A DNA stretch of 64,000 nucleotides from UBA7672 sp963784415 (GCA_963784415.1 CAWARK010000003.1:106892-170891), one strand, 5' to 3'. Positions 47,175 to 57,402 are shown, counted from the stretch's first letter. Translations and numbers: made by a program. The notes: generated by a model from the sequence alone, not told the origin.

Positions 47175-47534
47175 ATGCGCATTTCTCATGCGATAACGGC
47201 GACGCTGTTCAGCGGCGCCCTTCTGGCGGCCCCTGCCGCCTTTGCCGATCCGGCCCGCGACAACCTCCTTCGGGCCGAAGCCCAGATCGGGGCCCTGAAC
47301 CCCGCTGACGCAACGGCCGCCGCACCTGAAAACTACCAGTCAGCCCAGCTGCGTCTCAGCGAGGCGCGCGTCGCCGAAGAGAAGAACCGGGACGAGGAGT
47401 CCCTCTGGCGCTCTGAAGAAGCCTCTCTCCACGCCGATATCGTTCAGGAACAGATCAAGCTTCGCGGCCTCGATCGCACCGTCTCGGAAATCGAGACTGG
47501 CATCGAAACCCTGCGTCGCGAGCTGGTCTCCTAG
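47175..47534 (+). CDS. DUF4398 domain periplasmic protein
   Basis: 119 residues. A signal peptide (ATLFSGALLAAPAAFA) is followed by a helical DUF4398 region (YQSAQLRLSEARVAEEKN). It lies 6 bp upstream of a lipoprotein with a DUF4398-like part and an OmpA domain, so the two probably act together at the cell envelope. A hairpin CCCGGCA-CGATT-TGCCGGG lies upstream at about 47013-47031. Confidence 0.75.
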   Translation: MRISHAITATLFSGALLAAPAAFADPARDNLLRAEAQIGALNPADATAAAPENYQSAQLRLSEARVAEEKNRDEESLWRSEEASLHADIVQEQIKLRGLDRTVSEIETGIETLRRELVS

Positions 47535-47540
47535 GAAACA

Positions 47541-48454
47541 ATGATCATGAAAAATCTTCTGAAAACAGCGGCTGGTATGGCCGCACTGTCGTTCGCTCTT
47601 GTCGGCTGCGCCTCCGCGCCCGAGCCCAGCCCGAGACTGCTGGCTGCGGAATCCTCGCTGATGATGGCCAAGGCCAATCCGGCCACGTTCGAATCCGGAC
47701 GCGCGCCACTGGAGAAGGCGGAGATCGCTCTGCGCGATGCCCGTGACTCATACATGAAGGGCCAGGAAGACGACTACGTCCATTCGGTCCGCATGGGCGA
47801 AAGCTATGTCGTGCTGGCGCAATCGCGTGGCGACCAGCTGGTGGCGAACCGCAAGATCGAGTCGCTCAACAAGGACCGCGCCGATGTGGTCTCTCAGGCG
47901 CGCACCCGTCAGGTGAATGCCGCCGAAGCCGCCACCGCGGTAGCTCAGGCAGCGACCGTGAAAGCCGAGGCGGGGCCACGCAATCGCAGATCGTCGCAGC
48001 AGGCGCCGTCGCCGACAGCGCAGCGTCGGACGCAGCACGGGTTGCTGCTGAAGCGCGGGCCGCGGCTGCGATTTCGGAACTTGCAGGCTACGAACAGAAG
48101 AAGACGGATATGGGCATGACGCTCATCCTCCGCGATCTCCAGTTCGGGTCGGGATCAGCTGTGCTCGGCAGCGGCGCGCAGGGGCGGCTTGCCCCTCTGG
48201 CCGCCTTCCTCGCCAAACAGCCTGACACGAAAATCCAGATCGCCGGGCACACCGACTCGCAAGGAACGGATGCCTTGAACATGAACCTGTCTGCGAGCCG
48301 CGCAGCCTCTGTTGGCGCGTATCTCGCGTCCACGGGCGTCAATGCCAACCGGATCACGTCGGTCGGCATGGGCGAGGCCAGCCCGGTCGCGACCAACGAC
48401 ACGGCTGCCGGACGCGCGATCAATCGCCGCGTCGAGATCACCATTCTCAACTAG
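47541..48454 (+). CDS. OmpA-family lipoprotein with DUF4398-like region (one indel)
   Basis: The ATG at 47541 begins a lipoprotein signal with lipobox (F)ALVGC. A DUF4398-like helical part follows (SSLMMAKANPATFESGRAPLEKAEIAL). One G is missing in the run at 47972-47975; adding it continues ATQSQIVAAGAVADSAASDAA into the OmpA domain (FGSGSAVLGSG, IAGHTDSQGTDALNMNLSASRA). The repaired length is 304 residues. It likely tethers the outer membrane to peptidoglycan. Confidence 0.85.
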
Positions 48455-48490
48455 GCGATCCGATACCAGGACGACAAAGGCCAGAAAGCA

Positions 48491-48520
48491 GAAGGGCGAG
48501 GCTCGAAAGCCTCGCCCTTC
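48491..48520. terminator. Bidirectional terminator hairpin
   Basis: A perfect 13-bp inverted repeat, GAAGGGCGAGGCT, with loop CGAA, between the convergent OmpA-like and flagellin genes. There is no strong T tract. Confidence 0.7.
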
Positions 48521-48577
48521 CCTTGTGTTCGTCGTTGTGACGCAGGCCGTTTGGACGGGCCCGCGTCAGGTTTCCGC

Positions 48578-49793
48578 CTAGCGGAAGAACGACAGGACGA
48601 GCGACGGCGACTGGTTCGCGATCGACAGGGCCTGGGCGCCCAGCTGCTGCTTGATCTGCAGCGACTGGAGGCGGGCGCTTTCTTTCGCGAGGTCAGCGTC
48701 GACGAGGTTGCCGATGCCTTGCTCGATCGTGTCGGACAGTTTCGACAGGAAGTCGTTCTGGATATCCAGAGCGGCAGCCTGCGAACCCATCGTCGCGAGG
48801 GCGTTGTTGAGGTCCGTGATCGCGGTATCGATCGAAGCGGAAGCCGTTGTGGCGGCAGCCGTCGAGGTCGAGATGTCGACCGAAGCCAGCGAAGACAGGA
48901 TCGAACCGGAGAGCGAGAAGTCCGCGCCCGTCACCGAGAAGGTGTTCGAGCCGGCCGAGGAGACCGTCGCGGTCGCAACGCCGTCGCCGATGTTCGTGCG
49001 CGTCCGTGCCGTCCGAAGAGACAGCCAGGTCGTCATAGGCCGGGTCGTTGATCAGGTAGGTGAACTGACCGGCCTGTGTCGTCGTAGGAGGCCGAGATCT
49101 TGCCGCCCGACTGCGAGTTCACAGCGGAGACGATAGTCGTCAACCGTCATGCCCGTCGTCAGCTCGACCGAGATCGAGAACGTGCCGGCATTGGTCGAGT
49201 CGGTCAGGTCGAAGGTGATCAGGTCGCCGTCGGCGATATCGCCGGTGGCGCCGCCCACGTCGATGATGAGCGCAGAGCCCGAAACCGGGGTCGTGAGCGC
49301 AGCCGACTGGACGCCGTCCGTCGTTGCGGCAGTGGAGCCGCCGAGGTCGGAGATCAGGACGTTGAGCGAGGCCGAACCCTTCGCCAGGTTGGCGCCGTTG
49401 AACTGCGCGGCGTTGGCAATGGTGTCGATCTGCGAACGCAGGCTGGTGAAGTCGACCTGCAGGGCGGCGCGCTGGTCGGAGGTCAGGTCGTCAGCCTGGC
49501 CAGCGACAGCTTTAGCCTTGAGTTTCTGCAGGATATCGCCAACCGACTTGCCGGCGGCGAGAGCAACGTCAACCGTGGACGAAGCGCGATCAATGCCATC
49601 CTTGACGGCAGCGACCGACGAAACGCGGGCGCGCTGGCCTTCAGCGATGGCGTAGACGGCGCCGTTGTCACGCGCGCTCGGCAACTTTGTAACCGGTCGA
49701 AATCCGGTTCTGGATCTCACCGAGCTCTTTGTTGGTTGAGTTGAGGGATTGGAGCGCGATGGACGCGCCATAGTTTGAGTTCACGCTAAGCAT
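48578..49793 (-). CDS. Flagellin with four indels (intact length 403 residues)
   Basis: The ATG at 49793 begins MLSVNSNYGASIALQSLN. Frames then break near 49675-49681, 49131-49136, 49075-49081 and 48998-49005. Each needs one base removed, after which (1216 - 4)/3 gives 404 codons, exactly the length of the flagellin at 45623-46834, and the sequences align throughout (TTDGVQSAALTTPVSGSAL, for example). The C-terminus QLGAQALSIANQSPSLVLSF is clear. Sequencing error is the best explanation; a real pseudogene is possible. Confidence 0.85.
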
Positions 49794-49977
49794 GACAACA
49801 CGTCTCCGTTCTGGGCCGAAGACCGATCATTTTGATCGGCCGCTGGCGCGTTTTGCGCCGGCATATGACCGTTATGGAGCACAGGTCTTAATTAGAGGTG
49901 TGGCTTTGGAGACGAAAGTATTTCGAAAACCCTAACCAAAACCGGCCGGTAAACGCGGCGTTAGGCCCGCCTCCCCG

Positions 49978-50355
49978 TTAGGGTTGTGCGCTCGCCATGG
50001 CGGGCTGTGAGGGGGAGAGGCCCTGCATGATGGACCGGTTGATTTCGATCAGGATTTCGAGCGGCGCGCCCTGGCGCATCACGGCGCTGGAATGGCGGTC
50101 GACGAAAATCGACAGGGAGATGATCTGGGCGCGCAGGCCCTGCGGCAGCTGGTTCCCGTCGGCGGCGCAGTCGGACGCCAGCAGCGACCAGAGTCGGCGG
50201 TTGACTGCCAGCGCCTCGGCGCGGCGGCCGACTTCATCGGTCGGAAGGCTGGACGCATCGATCAGGGCCCGGGTCGCTTGCGCAAAGGCGCGGAACTCGG
50301 TCTGACGCGGCGATTCAGTCTTCTTCGCTGCGTTCTGGTAGGCCTGAATGGACAT
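49978..50355 (-). CDS. flaF: Flagellin assembly regulator FlaF
   Basis: 125 residues from the ATG at 50355 (MSIQAYQNAAKKTESPRQTE), with the conserved LWSLLASDCA and LPQGLRAQIISLSIFVDRHS. FlaF is needed for flagellin synthesis and secretion and acts opposite FlbT. The start lies inside the flbT 3' end (41-bp overlap), so coupling is likely. Confidence 0.93.
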   Translation of the reverse strand: MSIQAYQNAAKKTESPRQTEFRAFAQATRALIDASSLPTDEVGRRAEALAVNRRLWSLLASDCAADGNQLPQGLRAQIISLSIFVDRHSSAVMRQGAPLEILIEINRSIMQGLSPSQPAMASAQP

Positions 50356-50740
50356 TACCGAGCAATCCCTGTTCGTAGGTAAGCAGTTTCCGGCACCTGG
50401 TGAGCGCCTTGTAGTAATCGGCCGCAGCAACCTCCCGCGAGAGGGAGACGCATTCCTTGAGCACGTCGGTCGACCGGATCGCGCCCATGAATTCGTTCAG
50501 GCGCAGGACGAACTCGTCGTAGAATTTGTTCGCCTCGGACGGGTCGAGGTACATCATCATGATCGGGAAATAGATGCGCCGGGTCGGGGTATTGGCCTCT
50601 TCCGGCTGGATGATGTCCTTTTCCCGAAGGATCGACGCCTTGTTCTGAAGGAGCAGCACCGCGCGCCGGTCACCGTTCTGGAGGACCGCCCCGTTGACGA
50701 CGAAGCGTTCGCCCGGCTTGAGCGACAGTTTGAGCGGCAT
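50315..50740 (-). CDS. flbT: Flagellin mRNA regulator FlbT
   Basis: 141 residues matching FlbT (MPLKLSLKPGERFVVNGAVL, PTRRIYFPIMMMYLDP). FlbT binds flagellin mRNA and limits its translation. It is upstream of and overlapping flaF, the usual Caulobacterales order. GGGAGG lies just before the start. Confidence 0.94.
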   Translation of the reverse strand: MPLKLSLKPGERFVVNGAVLQNGDRRAVLLLQNKASILREKDIIQPEEANTPTRRIYFPIMMMYLDPSEANKFYDEFVLRLNEFMGAIRSTDVLKECVSLSREVAAADYYKALTRCRKLLTYEQGLLGNVHSGLPERSEED

Positions 50741-50924
50741 TCGTTCCTCCCGGCCGGACGGCCATGCTTCGGAATCGTTCCGGAGACTGGACGGGGCCGA
50801 ACACCCGGTCTAGCCGCCGTTCCTTAAGTTTTGCTTGTGGAGCGCTAACCGGGTTCCCGGGGCTATTCCCTCCCCCGCCCAAATCCGCTCTAACCGTAAT
50901 GATCGTTCCAGCCGGGGTTTGCCG

Positions 50925-51786
50925 ATGACCGAGAAGAAGAAGCGTTTCGAGGGGTCTGACCACTATGTGGCGACCGATGACCTGCGGGTTGCGGTGAACG
51001 CCGCGATCGCGCTCGAGCGGCCGCTGCTGGTCAAGGGCGAGCCGGGCACCGGCAAGACGATGCTGGCGATGGAAGTTGCCCGCGCGCTCGGCATGCCGAT
51101 CATCGAATGGCACATCAAGTCGACCACCAAGGCGCACCAGGGTCTCTACGAGTACGACGCGGTCGCCCGCCTGCGCGATGGCCAGCTCGGCGAGGAGCGC
51201 GCGCGCGACATCAAGAACTACATCAAGAAGGGCAAGCTGTGGGAGGCGTTCACCGCGAAGGAGCGCCCTGTCCTGCTGATCGACGAGATCGACAAGGCGG
51301 ACATCGAATTCCCGAACGATCTCCTGCAGGAACTCGATCGGATGGAATTCTACGTCTACGAGACCGACGAGACGATCAAGGCGAAGGTGCGCCCGGTCGT
51401 GATCATCACCTCGAACAACGAGAAGGAATTGCCGGACGCGTTCCTGCGCCGCTGTTTCTTCCACTACATCAAATTCCCGGACGACGCAGACGATGAACTC
51501 GATCATCGACGTGCACTTCCCCGGCATCAAAAAACGTCTGGTGAGCGAGGCGCTCGCGACCTTCTACAAGATGCGCGATGTGCCGGGCCTCAAGAAGAAG
51601 CCGTCGACGAGCGAACTGCTCGACTGGCTGAAGCTGCTGATGTCGGAAGACATCGACGTCGAAACGCTGCGCGAGAAAAATCCGAACAAGCTCGTGCCTC
51701 CCCTGCACGGCGCGCTGCTGAAGAACGAACAGGACATCCAGCTGTTCGAACGCCTCGCCTTCCTGGCGCGACGCGAGAACAGCTGA
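50925..51786 (+). CDS. MoxR-type AAA+ ATPase (one indel)
   Basis: The ATG at 50925 starts MTEKKKRFEGSDHYVA. Walker A is GEPGTGKT and Walker B LLIDEIDKAD. Removing one base near 51481-51495 joins HYIKFPD to TMNSIIDVHFPGIKKRL and gives 286 residues ending FLARRENS. MoxR ATPases assist assembly of metal-dependent or VWA-domain partners; no VWA gene follows here. Confidence 0.87.
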
Positions 51787-51820
51787 GTCCCGAACACGGG
51801 ACCTGACTTAGGGGAGCGAC

Positions 51821-52483
51821 ATGAGCCTGATGAATGTGGTGCGCATCGCCAAGATCCTGGCGTTGCTGGCGTTCGTGCTGCCATGGGCGGCGATTTCGTG
51901 CAGCGTGCCGGGCCAGGGGACAATCGATCTCGCGACGGCGTCGGGCATCGAGCTGATCCAGGGCAAGATGACCATGAACCCCGATGCCAACCGGCAGATG
52001 GACCAGCAGATGGGCGGACTGGGCGGCGGGCTTGAAGGTCAGGGCGGCTCTGGCGGCGTGCGCGACAGCGGCATGCCGCAGGCAATGCCCGATCTCGGCA
52101 TGAACTTCGTCGGCATTGGCGCAGCGGCTGTCATCCTGGTCGGGCTGCTGATGAGCTTTGTCGGCACAGCCAGGTCGGCGGCGCGCAATGTGATGGTGAC
52201 CAGCCTGCTAGGGCTCGCACTCTGTTTCGGCACGATCTGGATGTGGCGGGAACAGGTGAAGGGTCAGCAGGCCCGGGAAGACGGCGGCACGAGCACGTCA
52301 GCGGAGTTTGGCGGCGGCGGCATGAGCGCGATGGGCGGAAACATGATGGACCAGATGCTGCAGGAACGCTTCGGCTACTGGATCGCGATCTCGGCGCTGG
52401 TTGTGGCGGCAGGCACCGGCGCGATCGGCATGGCCGGCGGCGCTGGCGGGGTGAAGCAGGATCCAGCGCCTCCCGCGGCGTAA
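51821..52483 (+). CDS. Multi-pass membrane protein, Gly/Met-rich
   Basis: 220 residues with about four membrane helices (ILALLAFVLPWAAISC, GIGAAAVILVGLLMSFV, VMVTSLLGLALCFGTIW, WIAISALVVAAGTGAIG) and Gly/Met/Gln-rich loops. No named family. 34 bp after the MoxR gene; possibly same operon. Confidence 0.6.
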   Translation: MSLMNVVRIAKILALLAFVLPWAAISCSVPGQGTIDLATASGIELIQGKMTMNPDANRQMDQQMGGLGGGLEGQGGSGGVRDSGMPQAMPDLGMNFVGIGAAAVILVGLLMSFVGTARSAARNVMVTSLLGLALCFGTIWMWREQVKGQQAREDGGTSTSAEFGGGGMSAMGGNMMDQMLQERFGYWIAISALVVAAGTGAIGMAGGAGGVKQDPAPPAA

Positions 52484-52554
52484 GCGTGCGGGTGGCAGGC
52501 GTATTCGGCGCATGTTAGGCTGACGCCTGACACACGGTCTTCTGGGGGACGCAG

Positions 52555-53424
52555 ATGTTCGAACGTATTGGCCGCGGCTTTCGCATGGCGGGAGCCAGCT
52601 GGACGGTGCTCAAGACCCACCCCAAGCTGGCGCTCTTCCCGGCGTTTTCCGGTCTCGCCTTCATGGCGCTGCTGGCCGGCATCTGGGCGGTGGCGTTCGG
52701 CGTTAATGGAGCGGACCAGCTGGCGGCGAGGTTCGATACGCACCAGCCTGTCGTCTACGTTGCGCTCTTTGCCGTCTATTTCCTGCTGACCTTCGTCGTC
52801 CTGTTCTTCAACGCAGCGCTTGTGTTCTGCGCACTGGAATGCTTTGCGGGCCGCACACCCTCGCTGTCCGCGGGACTTGGCGCGGCGACCGCGCGGATTC
52901 CGCAAATCCTCGGCTGGACGCTTCTCGCCTCGACAGTCGGCATCCTCCTGAGCGCGCTGCAAAGCTTCCTGCGCGACAGGCTCGGCTTCATCGGCAGCCT
53001 GATCGGCGGCATTGGCGAGATGGCGTGGGCGGCGCTCACCTATTTCGTCGTGCCGGTAGTGATCATGGAAGGCGTCGGGCCGATCAAGGCGGTCAGCCGG
53101 TCGAGCGCCATCCTCAAGAGCGCCTGGGGCGAGTCCGTCGGCGGCGAAGGCGGCATGGGCATGGTATCCTTCTTCCTGATGCTGCCGGTGGTGCTCGTGA
53201 TCATGGTGACCGTCGCCATCAACCGCGACGCGGCCACGCCGTTCGCCGGCGGCGTGGTGGGGACAGTGATGGTGCTGGTTGTCGCCTACGTCCTGTTGCT
53301 CAGCATCGTCTTCTCGGCCCTGAGCACGATTTTCCGGACCGGCGTATATGTCTACGCCACGACGGGAGAAGCGCCCGCGCCGATGGATGCGGATATGCTT
53401 CGGGGCTCTTTCCGGCGGAAATAG
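52555..53424 (+). CDS. Multi-pass membrane protein, DUF6159-like
   Basis: 289 residues with about six membrane helices and conserved spacing (RMAGASWTVLKTHPKLALFP near the start, VPVVIMEGVGPIKAVSRSS mid-protein), which resembles DUF6159 proteins. Function unknown. Intact. Confidence 0.65.
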   Translation: MFERIGRGFRMAGASWTVLKTHPKLALFPAFSGLAFMALLAGIWAVAFGVNGADQLAARFDTHQPVVYVALFAVYFLLTFVVLFFNAALVFCALECFAGRTPSLSAGLGAATARIPQILGWTLLASTVGILLSALQSFLRDRLGFIGSLIGGIGEMAWAALTYFVVPVVIMEGVGPIKAVSRSSAILKSAWGESVGGEGGMGMVSFFLMLPVVLVIMVTVAINRDAATPFAGGVVGTVMVLVVAYVLLLSIVFSALSTIFRTGVYVYATTGEAPAPMDADMLRGSFRRK

Positions 53425-53626
53425 ACGTTCTGTCCGCCGGCCGAGCCGCCTGTTTTCTGCCCAGGACTCACATTTACAGTTTCGTGACCCCACCTGTGGA
53501 AAAACGCGGCAAACTGGTCGCGGAAACCTCGCATTTTGCCCTCCCCAAAGGGGCTCCAACAGGGCTAAACCCTGCCCCCTGCAACCGGCTCGCGTGGCGG
53601 GCGACTAGAGACGACCTGGAGACCTC

Positions 53627-54847
53627 ATGGACATCAAGGTGCCCGCGATGGGCGAGAGCGTGACCGAGGGTACGCTCGCCAACTGGCTGGTTAAACCGGG
53701 CCAGGTCGTGAAGCAGGACGATCCGATCGCCGAAATCGAGACCGACAAGGTCGCCGTGGAAGTGCCGGCCCCGGCCGCCGGCGTCATCTCCGAGCAGCTG
53801 ATCAAGGCGGGCGAGACCGTGCAGATCGGCACGATCATCGCGCGCATGACCGAAGGCGGCTCTGCCGCTGCCCCTGCTCCCGCCGCCGCCAAGCCGGCTG
53901 CTGCGCCTGCCGCCAAGCCTTCGGCTTCCGCCGCGCCGGCCCCCGCCGCAAAGGCCACCGAGAAAGTTGCACCGTCGGTTGGCCGTATCGCCGCCGAAGC
54001 CGGCGTTGACGCCTCCGCCATCCCGGGTTCGGGCAAGGGCGGACGCGCGACCAAGGGCGATGCGCTTAGCTATGTCGCCTCGACCCCTGCCCCCGCTGCC
54101 GCCCGCGCGCCGGCCATCGAGGTTCCGCACACGCCGCGTGAACTTGGGGCCCGCGAAGAACGCGTGAAGATGACCCGCCTGCGCCAGACCATCGCGCGCC
54201 GCCTGAAGGAAGCGCAGAACACCGCCGCCATGCTGACGACGTTCAACGACGTCGACATGTCGGAAGTGATGGAGCTGCGGAAGCGCCACAAGGAAGCGTT
54301 CGAGAAGAAGCACGGCGTGAAGCTGGGCTTCATGGGCTTCTTCGTGCGCGCTGTCGTCGCCGCGCTGAAGGACATCCCGTCGGTGAACGCCGAGATCGAT
54401 GGCACGGACATCATCTACAAGAATTTTTACAACATGTCGGTCGCGGTCGGCACGGACAAAGGTCTTGTCGTGCCGGTCGTGCGCGATGCGGATACGCTGT
54501 CGCTCGCGGGCATCGAGGCCGAGATCGGCCGCCTCGGCGCGCTGGCGCGTGACGGCAAGCTCGCCATGGAAGACATGCAGGGCGGCACGTTCACGATCAC
54601 CAATGGCGGCGTCTATGGCTCGCTGATGTCGACGCCGATCCTGAACCCGCCGCAGTCTGGCGTGCTCGGCATGCACCGCATCGAGGAGCGTCCGGTGGTG
54701 GTCGACGGCAAGATCATCGCGCGCCCGATGATGTATCTCGCGCTGAGCTATGACCACCGCATCGTCGACGGCAAGGAAGCGGTGACGTTCCTTGTCCGCG
54801 TGAAGGAAGCGCTGGAAGATCCCGAGCGCCTGCTGCTCGACCTCTGA
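53627..54847 (+). CDS. sucB: 2-oxoglutarate dehydrogenase E2 (dihydrolipoyl succinyltransferase)
   Basis: 406 residues. The lipoyl domain has EIETDKVAVEVPAP (lipoyl Lys), then an Ala/Pro linker, an E3-binding domain (GRIAAEAGVDASAIPGSGKGG) and the catalytic domain with SYDHRIVDGKEAV (His/Asp). It transfers succinyl groups to CoA in the TCA cycle. Oriented opposite to sucA, unusually. Confidence 0.96.
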   Translation: MDIKVPAMGESVTEGTLANWLVKPGQVVKQDDPIAEIETDKVAVEVPAPAAGVISEQLIKAGETVQIGTIIARMTEGGSAAAPAPAAAKPAAAPAAKPSASAAPAPAAKATEKVAPSVGRIAAEAGVDASAIPGSGKGGRATKGDALSYVASTPAPAAARAPAIEVPHTPRELGAREERVKMTRLRQTIARRLKEAQNTAAMLTTFNDVDMSEVMELRKRHKEAFEKKHGVKLGFMGFFVRAVVAALKDIPSVNAEIDGTDIIYKNFYNMSVAVGTDKGLVVPVVRDADTLSLAGIEAEIGRLGALARDGKLAMEDMQGGTFTITNGGVYGSLMSTPILNPPQSGVLGMHRIEERPVVVDGKIIARPMMYLALSYDHRIVDGKEAVTFLVRVKEALEDPERLLLDL

Positions 54848-54859
54848 GGGCAAGGCGCG

Positions 54860-55329
54860 TTGGGCCCGCTTGATGCACTCATCAATGCGGCCCTTCCCTG
54901 GATAATCCGTCTTGCCGGCCTGTTCTGGCTGATCGGCGCGTTTGCGCTGTTCCGCCAGATACAGGTGGAGATGGCGCTCGACCGCGAGGCGGCGGTTCGC
55001 AAGGCTGCGGACGGCAACGCGAACGAGCGCTGGGCCGATCGCGACGATGCGGCGCGGCGCGGCTGGATCGCGGGACAGGCGGTCGTGCTGATGGCGACGG
55101 CGATCGCGATGATCCTGCTGGCTGGTCGTAGCGGCGTGGATGGCGGCGCTGCTGGTGATCGGACAGGGGCTGCTATTTCTTCTGGCGCGAATGGACGGCG
55201 CGGCGCGCGCCCACGCCGGAGGCGGCGCTGCATGCGCGGCCGAGTGCGGCGACGGTAAACGCCGGATGGGTGTCGCTGGCGGTGGCGATGCTGGTGTGGA
55301 TGGCGGGTTTCCGGGGTCTGTTGAATTAG
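54860..55329 (+). CDS. Small membrane protein between sucB and lpd (two indels)
   Basis: A probable TTG start at 54860 gives LPWIIRLAGLFWLIGAFALF, a membrane helix. Later parts, WMAALLVIGQGLLFLLA and TVNAGWVSLAVAMLVWMAGF, lie in other frames ending at 55329. Removing two bases would give 155 residues with about four membrane helices. No known family; the exact error sites are uncertain. Confidence 0.5.
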
Positions 55330-55422
55330 ACCGATCCGGGAAAGCGGGAATTAGGCATCCGCTGCTAGAGTCCGGGCTGGTTTCACGATGGAGCGGCCAC
55401 GTAAAAGCGGGCCGACAGCGGT

Positions 55423-55854
55423 ATGCGGCGCCTTTTCGCAATCATGCTGATCGCAACGTCCGGCTGGTTGCTGCACCAGACGGTGGGCTTCAACTTTGGC
55501 GGCGCCGGCGCGTCCTTCTGGACCGAGCTTGCGCGGCAGGCGAACAAGCCCGCCTTTCTCATTCCGACAATCGGCGGGGCTCTGTGCTTTCTGGGCGGGC
55601 TGACCGTTTTCTTTGGCGGTCCGGGCGGGGCGGCCCTGGCCTTGTTGGGCGGCCTGGCGGTGGCGGGCTTTGGCCTCACCGTGAAGGAGACGTTCAAGCT
55701 CGACCACATCTGGGACAACGAGCTGACCGTCGGCGTGCTGATGCTGATGCTGGCGGCGATGACCGCATCGATCTCACGTGGGACGGGCGCGGCCAGGACG
55801 TCGTGGGACAGGGACGATGATCGCCCGATCGCTTCGGGGCGGCGCGTTTACTGA
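55423..55854 (+). CDS. Membrane protein of unknown function
   Basis: 143 residues with four hydrophobic helices (LFAIMLIATSGWLLHQTV, LIPTIGGALCFLGGLTVF, GAALALLGGLAVAGFGL, LTVGVLMLMLAAMTASI). No named family. Between sucB and lpd; its link to the dehydrogenase complex is unknown. Confidence 0.6.
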   Translation: MRRLFAIMLIATSGWLLHQTVGFNFGGAGASFWTELARQANKPAFLIPTIGGALCFLGGLTVFFGGPGGAALALLGGLAVAGFGLTVKETFKLDHIWDNELTVGVLMLMLAAMTASISRGTGAARTSWDRDDDRPIASGRRVY

Positions 55855-56001
55855 CGTCCCGGACAGCCAACCAGGCTGAAGCCAGCGTTCAGTTTTTGCC
55901 CATGATGGCGTGGGTTTCTGCACCCCATATTCCGTTTGTTGACCATGTGGCCTGAGCGCGTATAGCTCCCGCCACAAGCGAACCGACGCGAGACAGAACC
56001 C

Positions 56002-57402
56002 ATGAGCGAGACCTTTGACGTCGTCATCATCGGCGGTGGCCCCGGCGGCTACAACTGCGCGACGCGCTGCTCCCAGCTCGGCCTGAAAGTGGCGCTGATC
56101 GAGAAGAACGACAAGCTGGGCGGCACCTGCCTCAATGTCGGCTGCATCCCCTCGAAGGCGCTGCTGCATGCCTCCGAACTCTACGAGACGGCGGGCAAGG
56201 ATTTCGCGGGGCTCGGCATCGAGGTGACCGGGCTCAAGCTCAATCTCGAGAACATGCTGAAGCAGAAAGTCGACGCGGTGAACGGCCTGACCGCCGGCGT
56301 CGCCTTCATCATGAAGAAGAACAAGGTGACGGTGTTCACCGGCGCGGGACGCATCGATGGTCCGGGCAAGGTGGTGGTCTCCGGCGCTGATGGCGACAAG
56401 GTGCTGGCAGCGAAGAACATCGTGATCGCGACGGGCTCCGAGCCGACGCCGCTGATGGGCGTCGACATCGACGAGGAGCGCGTTGTGTCGTCGACGGGCG
56501 CGCTGTCGCTGAAGGCCGTGCCCAAGCGCATGATCGTGATCGGCGCGGGCATTATCGGGCTGGAACTGGGATCGGTGTGGCGCAGGCTCGGCGCTGAAGT
56601 GACCGTGGTGGAATATCTCGACCGCATCATTCCCGGCGCCGATGCCGAGATCGCCAAGCAGGCGCAGCGCATCTTCGCCAAGCAGGGCATCGAGTTCAAA
56701 CTCGGCATGAAGGTGACGGGCGTCGAGAAGCTGAAGTCGAAGCTGAAGCTGTCGATGCAGCCGGCCGCCGGCGGCGACGCCGAAACGCTGGATGCGGACA
56801 TCGTGCTGCTGGCGATCGGCCGCCGTCCCTACACGCAGGGCCTTGGCCTCGAGACGGTGGGCGTCACGCCGGACCGTCGCGGGCAGATCGCGAACGAACA
56901 CTACAAGACATCGGCGCCGGGCGTGTGGGTGATCGGCGACGTGACCACGGGTCCGATGCTGGCGCACAAGGCGGAAGACGAAGGCATGGCCTGCGCCGAG
57001 CTGATCGCGGGCAAGGCGGGGCATGTGAACTACGACATCATCCCGGGCGTCGTTTACACGAAGCCGGAGATCGCCTGGGTCGGCAAGACCGAGGAAGAAC
57101 TGAAAGCCGAGGGCCGCGCCTACAAGGCGGGGAAATTCCCGTTCATGGCCAACTCGCGCGCCAAGACCAATCATGAGACCGATGGCTTCGTGAAGATTCT
57201 CGCGGATGCTGCGACGGACGAAGTGCTGGGCGCGCACCTGATGGGCGTCGGCGTCGGCGAGATGGTGGCTGAGGTCTGCCTGGCCATGGAATTCGGCGCG
57301 TCGTCGGAAGACATCGCGCGCACCTGCCACGCCCACCCCACCCTCACCGAAGCGGTGCGCCAGGCGGCGCTGGCCGTGGATGGCCGCACGACGCAGATGT
57401 AG
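56002..57402 (+). CDS. lpd: Dihydrolipoyl dehydrogenase (E3)
   Basis: 466 residues. FAD motif IIGGGPGGYNCA, redox disulfide GGTCLNVGCIPSK, NAD motif VIGAGIIGLELG and active-site His in CHAHPTLTEA. It reoxidises lipoamide of the 2-oxoglutarate (and possibly pyruvate) dehydrogenase complexes. Intact. Confidence 0.97.
   Translation: MSETFDVVIIGGGPGGYNCATRCSQLGLKVALIEKNDKLGGTCLNVGCIPSKALLHASELYETAGKDFAGLGIEVTGLKLNLENMLKQKVDAVNGLTAGVAFIMKKNKVTVFTGAGRIDGPGKVVVSGADGDKVLAAKNIVIATGSEPTPLMGVDIDEERVVSSTGALSLKAVPKRMIVIGAGIIGLELGSVWRRLGAEVTVVEYLDRIIPGADAEIAKQAQRIFAKQGIEFKLGMKVTGVEKLKSKLKLSMQPAAGGDAETLDADIVLLAIGRRPYTQGLGLETVGVTPDRRGQIANEHYKTSAPGVWVIGDVTTGPMLAHKAEDEGMACAELIAGKAGHVNYDIIPGVVYTKPEIAWVGKTEEELKAEGRAYKAGKFPFMANSRAKTNHETDGFVKILADAATDEVLGAHLMGVGVGEMVAEVCLAMEFGASSEDIARTCHAHPTLTEAVRQAALAVDGRTTQM

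Noticed and set aside
46922..47182. 86-codon minus-strand frame upstream of flagellin
   Set aside because: Covers the flagellin sigma-54 promoter and the DUF4398 upstream region; no protein-like features.
53474..55441. 655-codon minus-strand open frame over sucB
   Set aside because: Arg/His/Asp-rich translation antisense to a clear sucB; typical high-GC shadow. The same applies to long antisense frames over lpd, sucA, rmuC and the thiolase.
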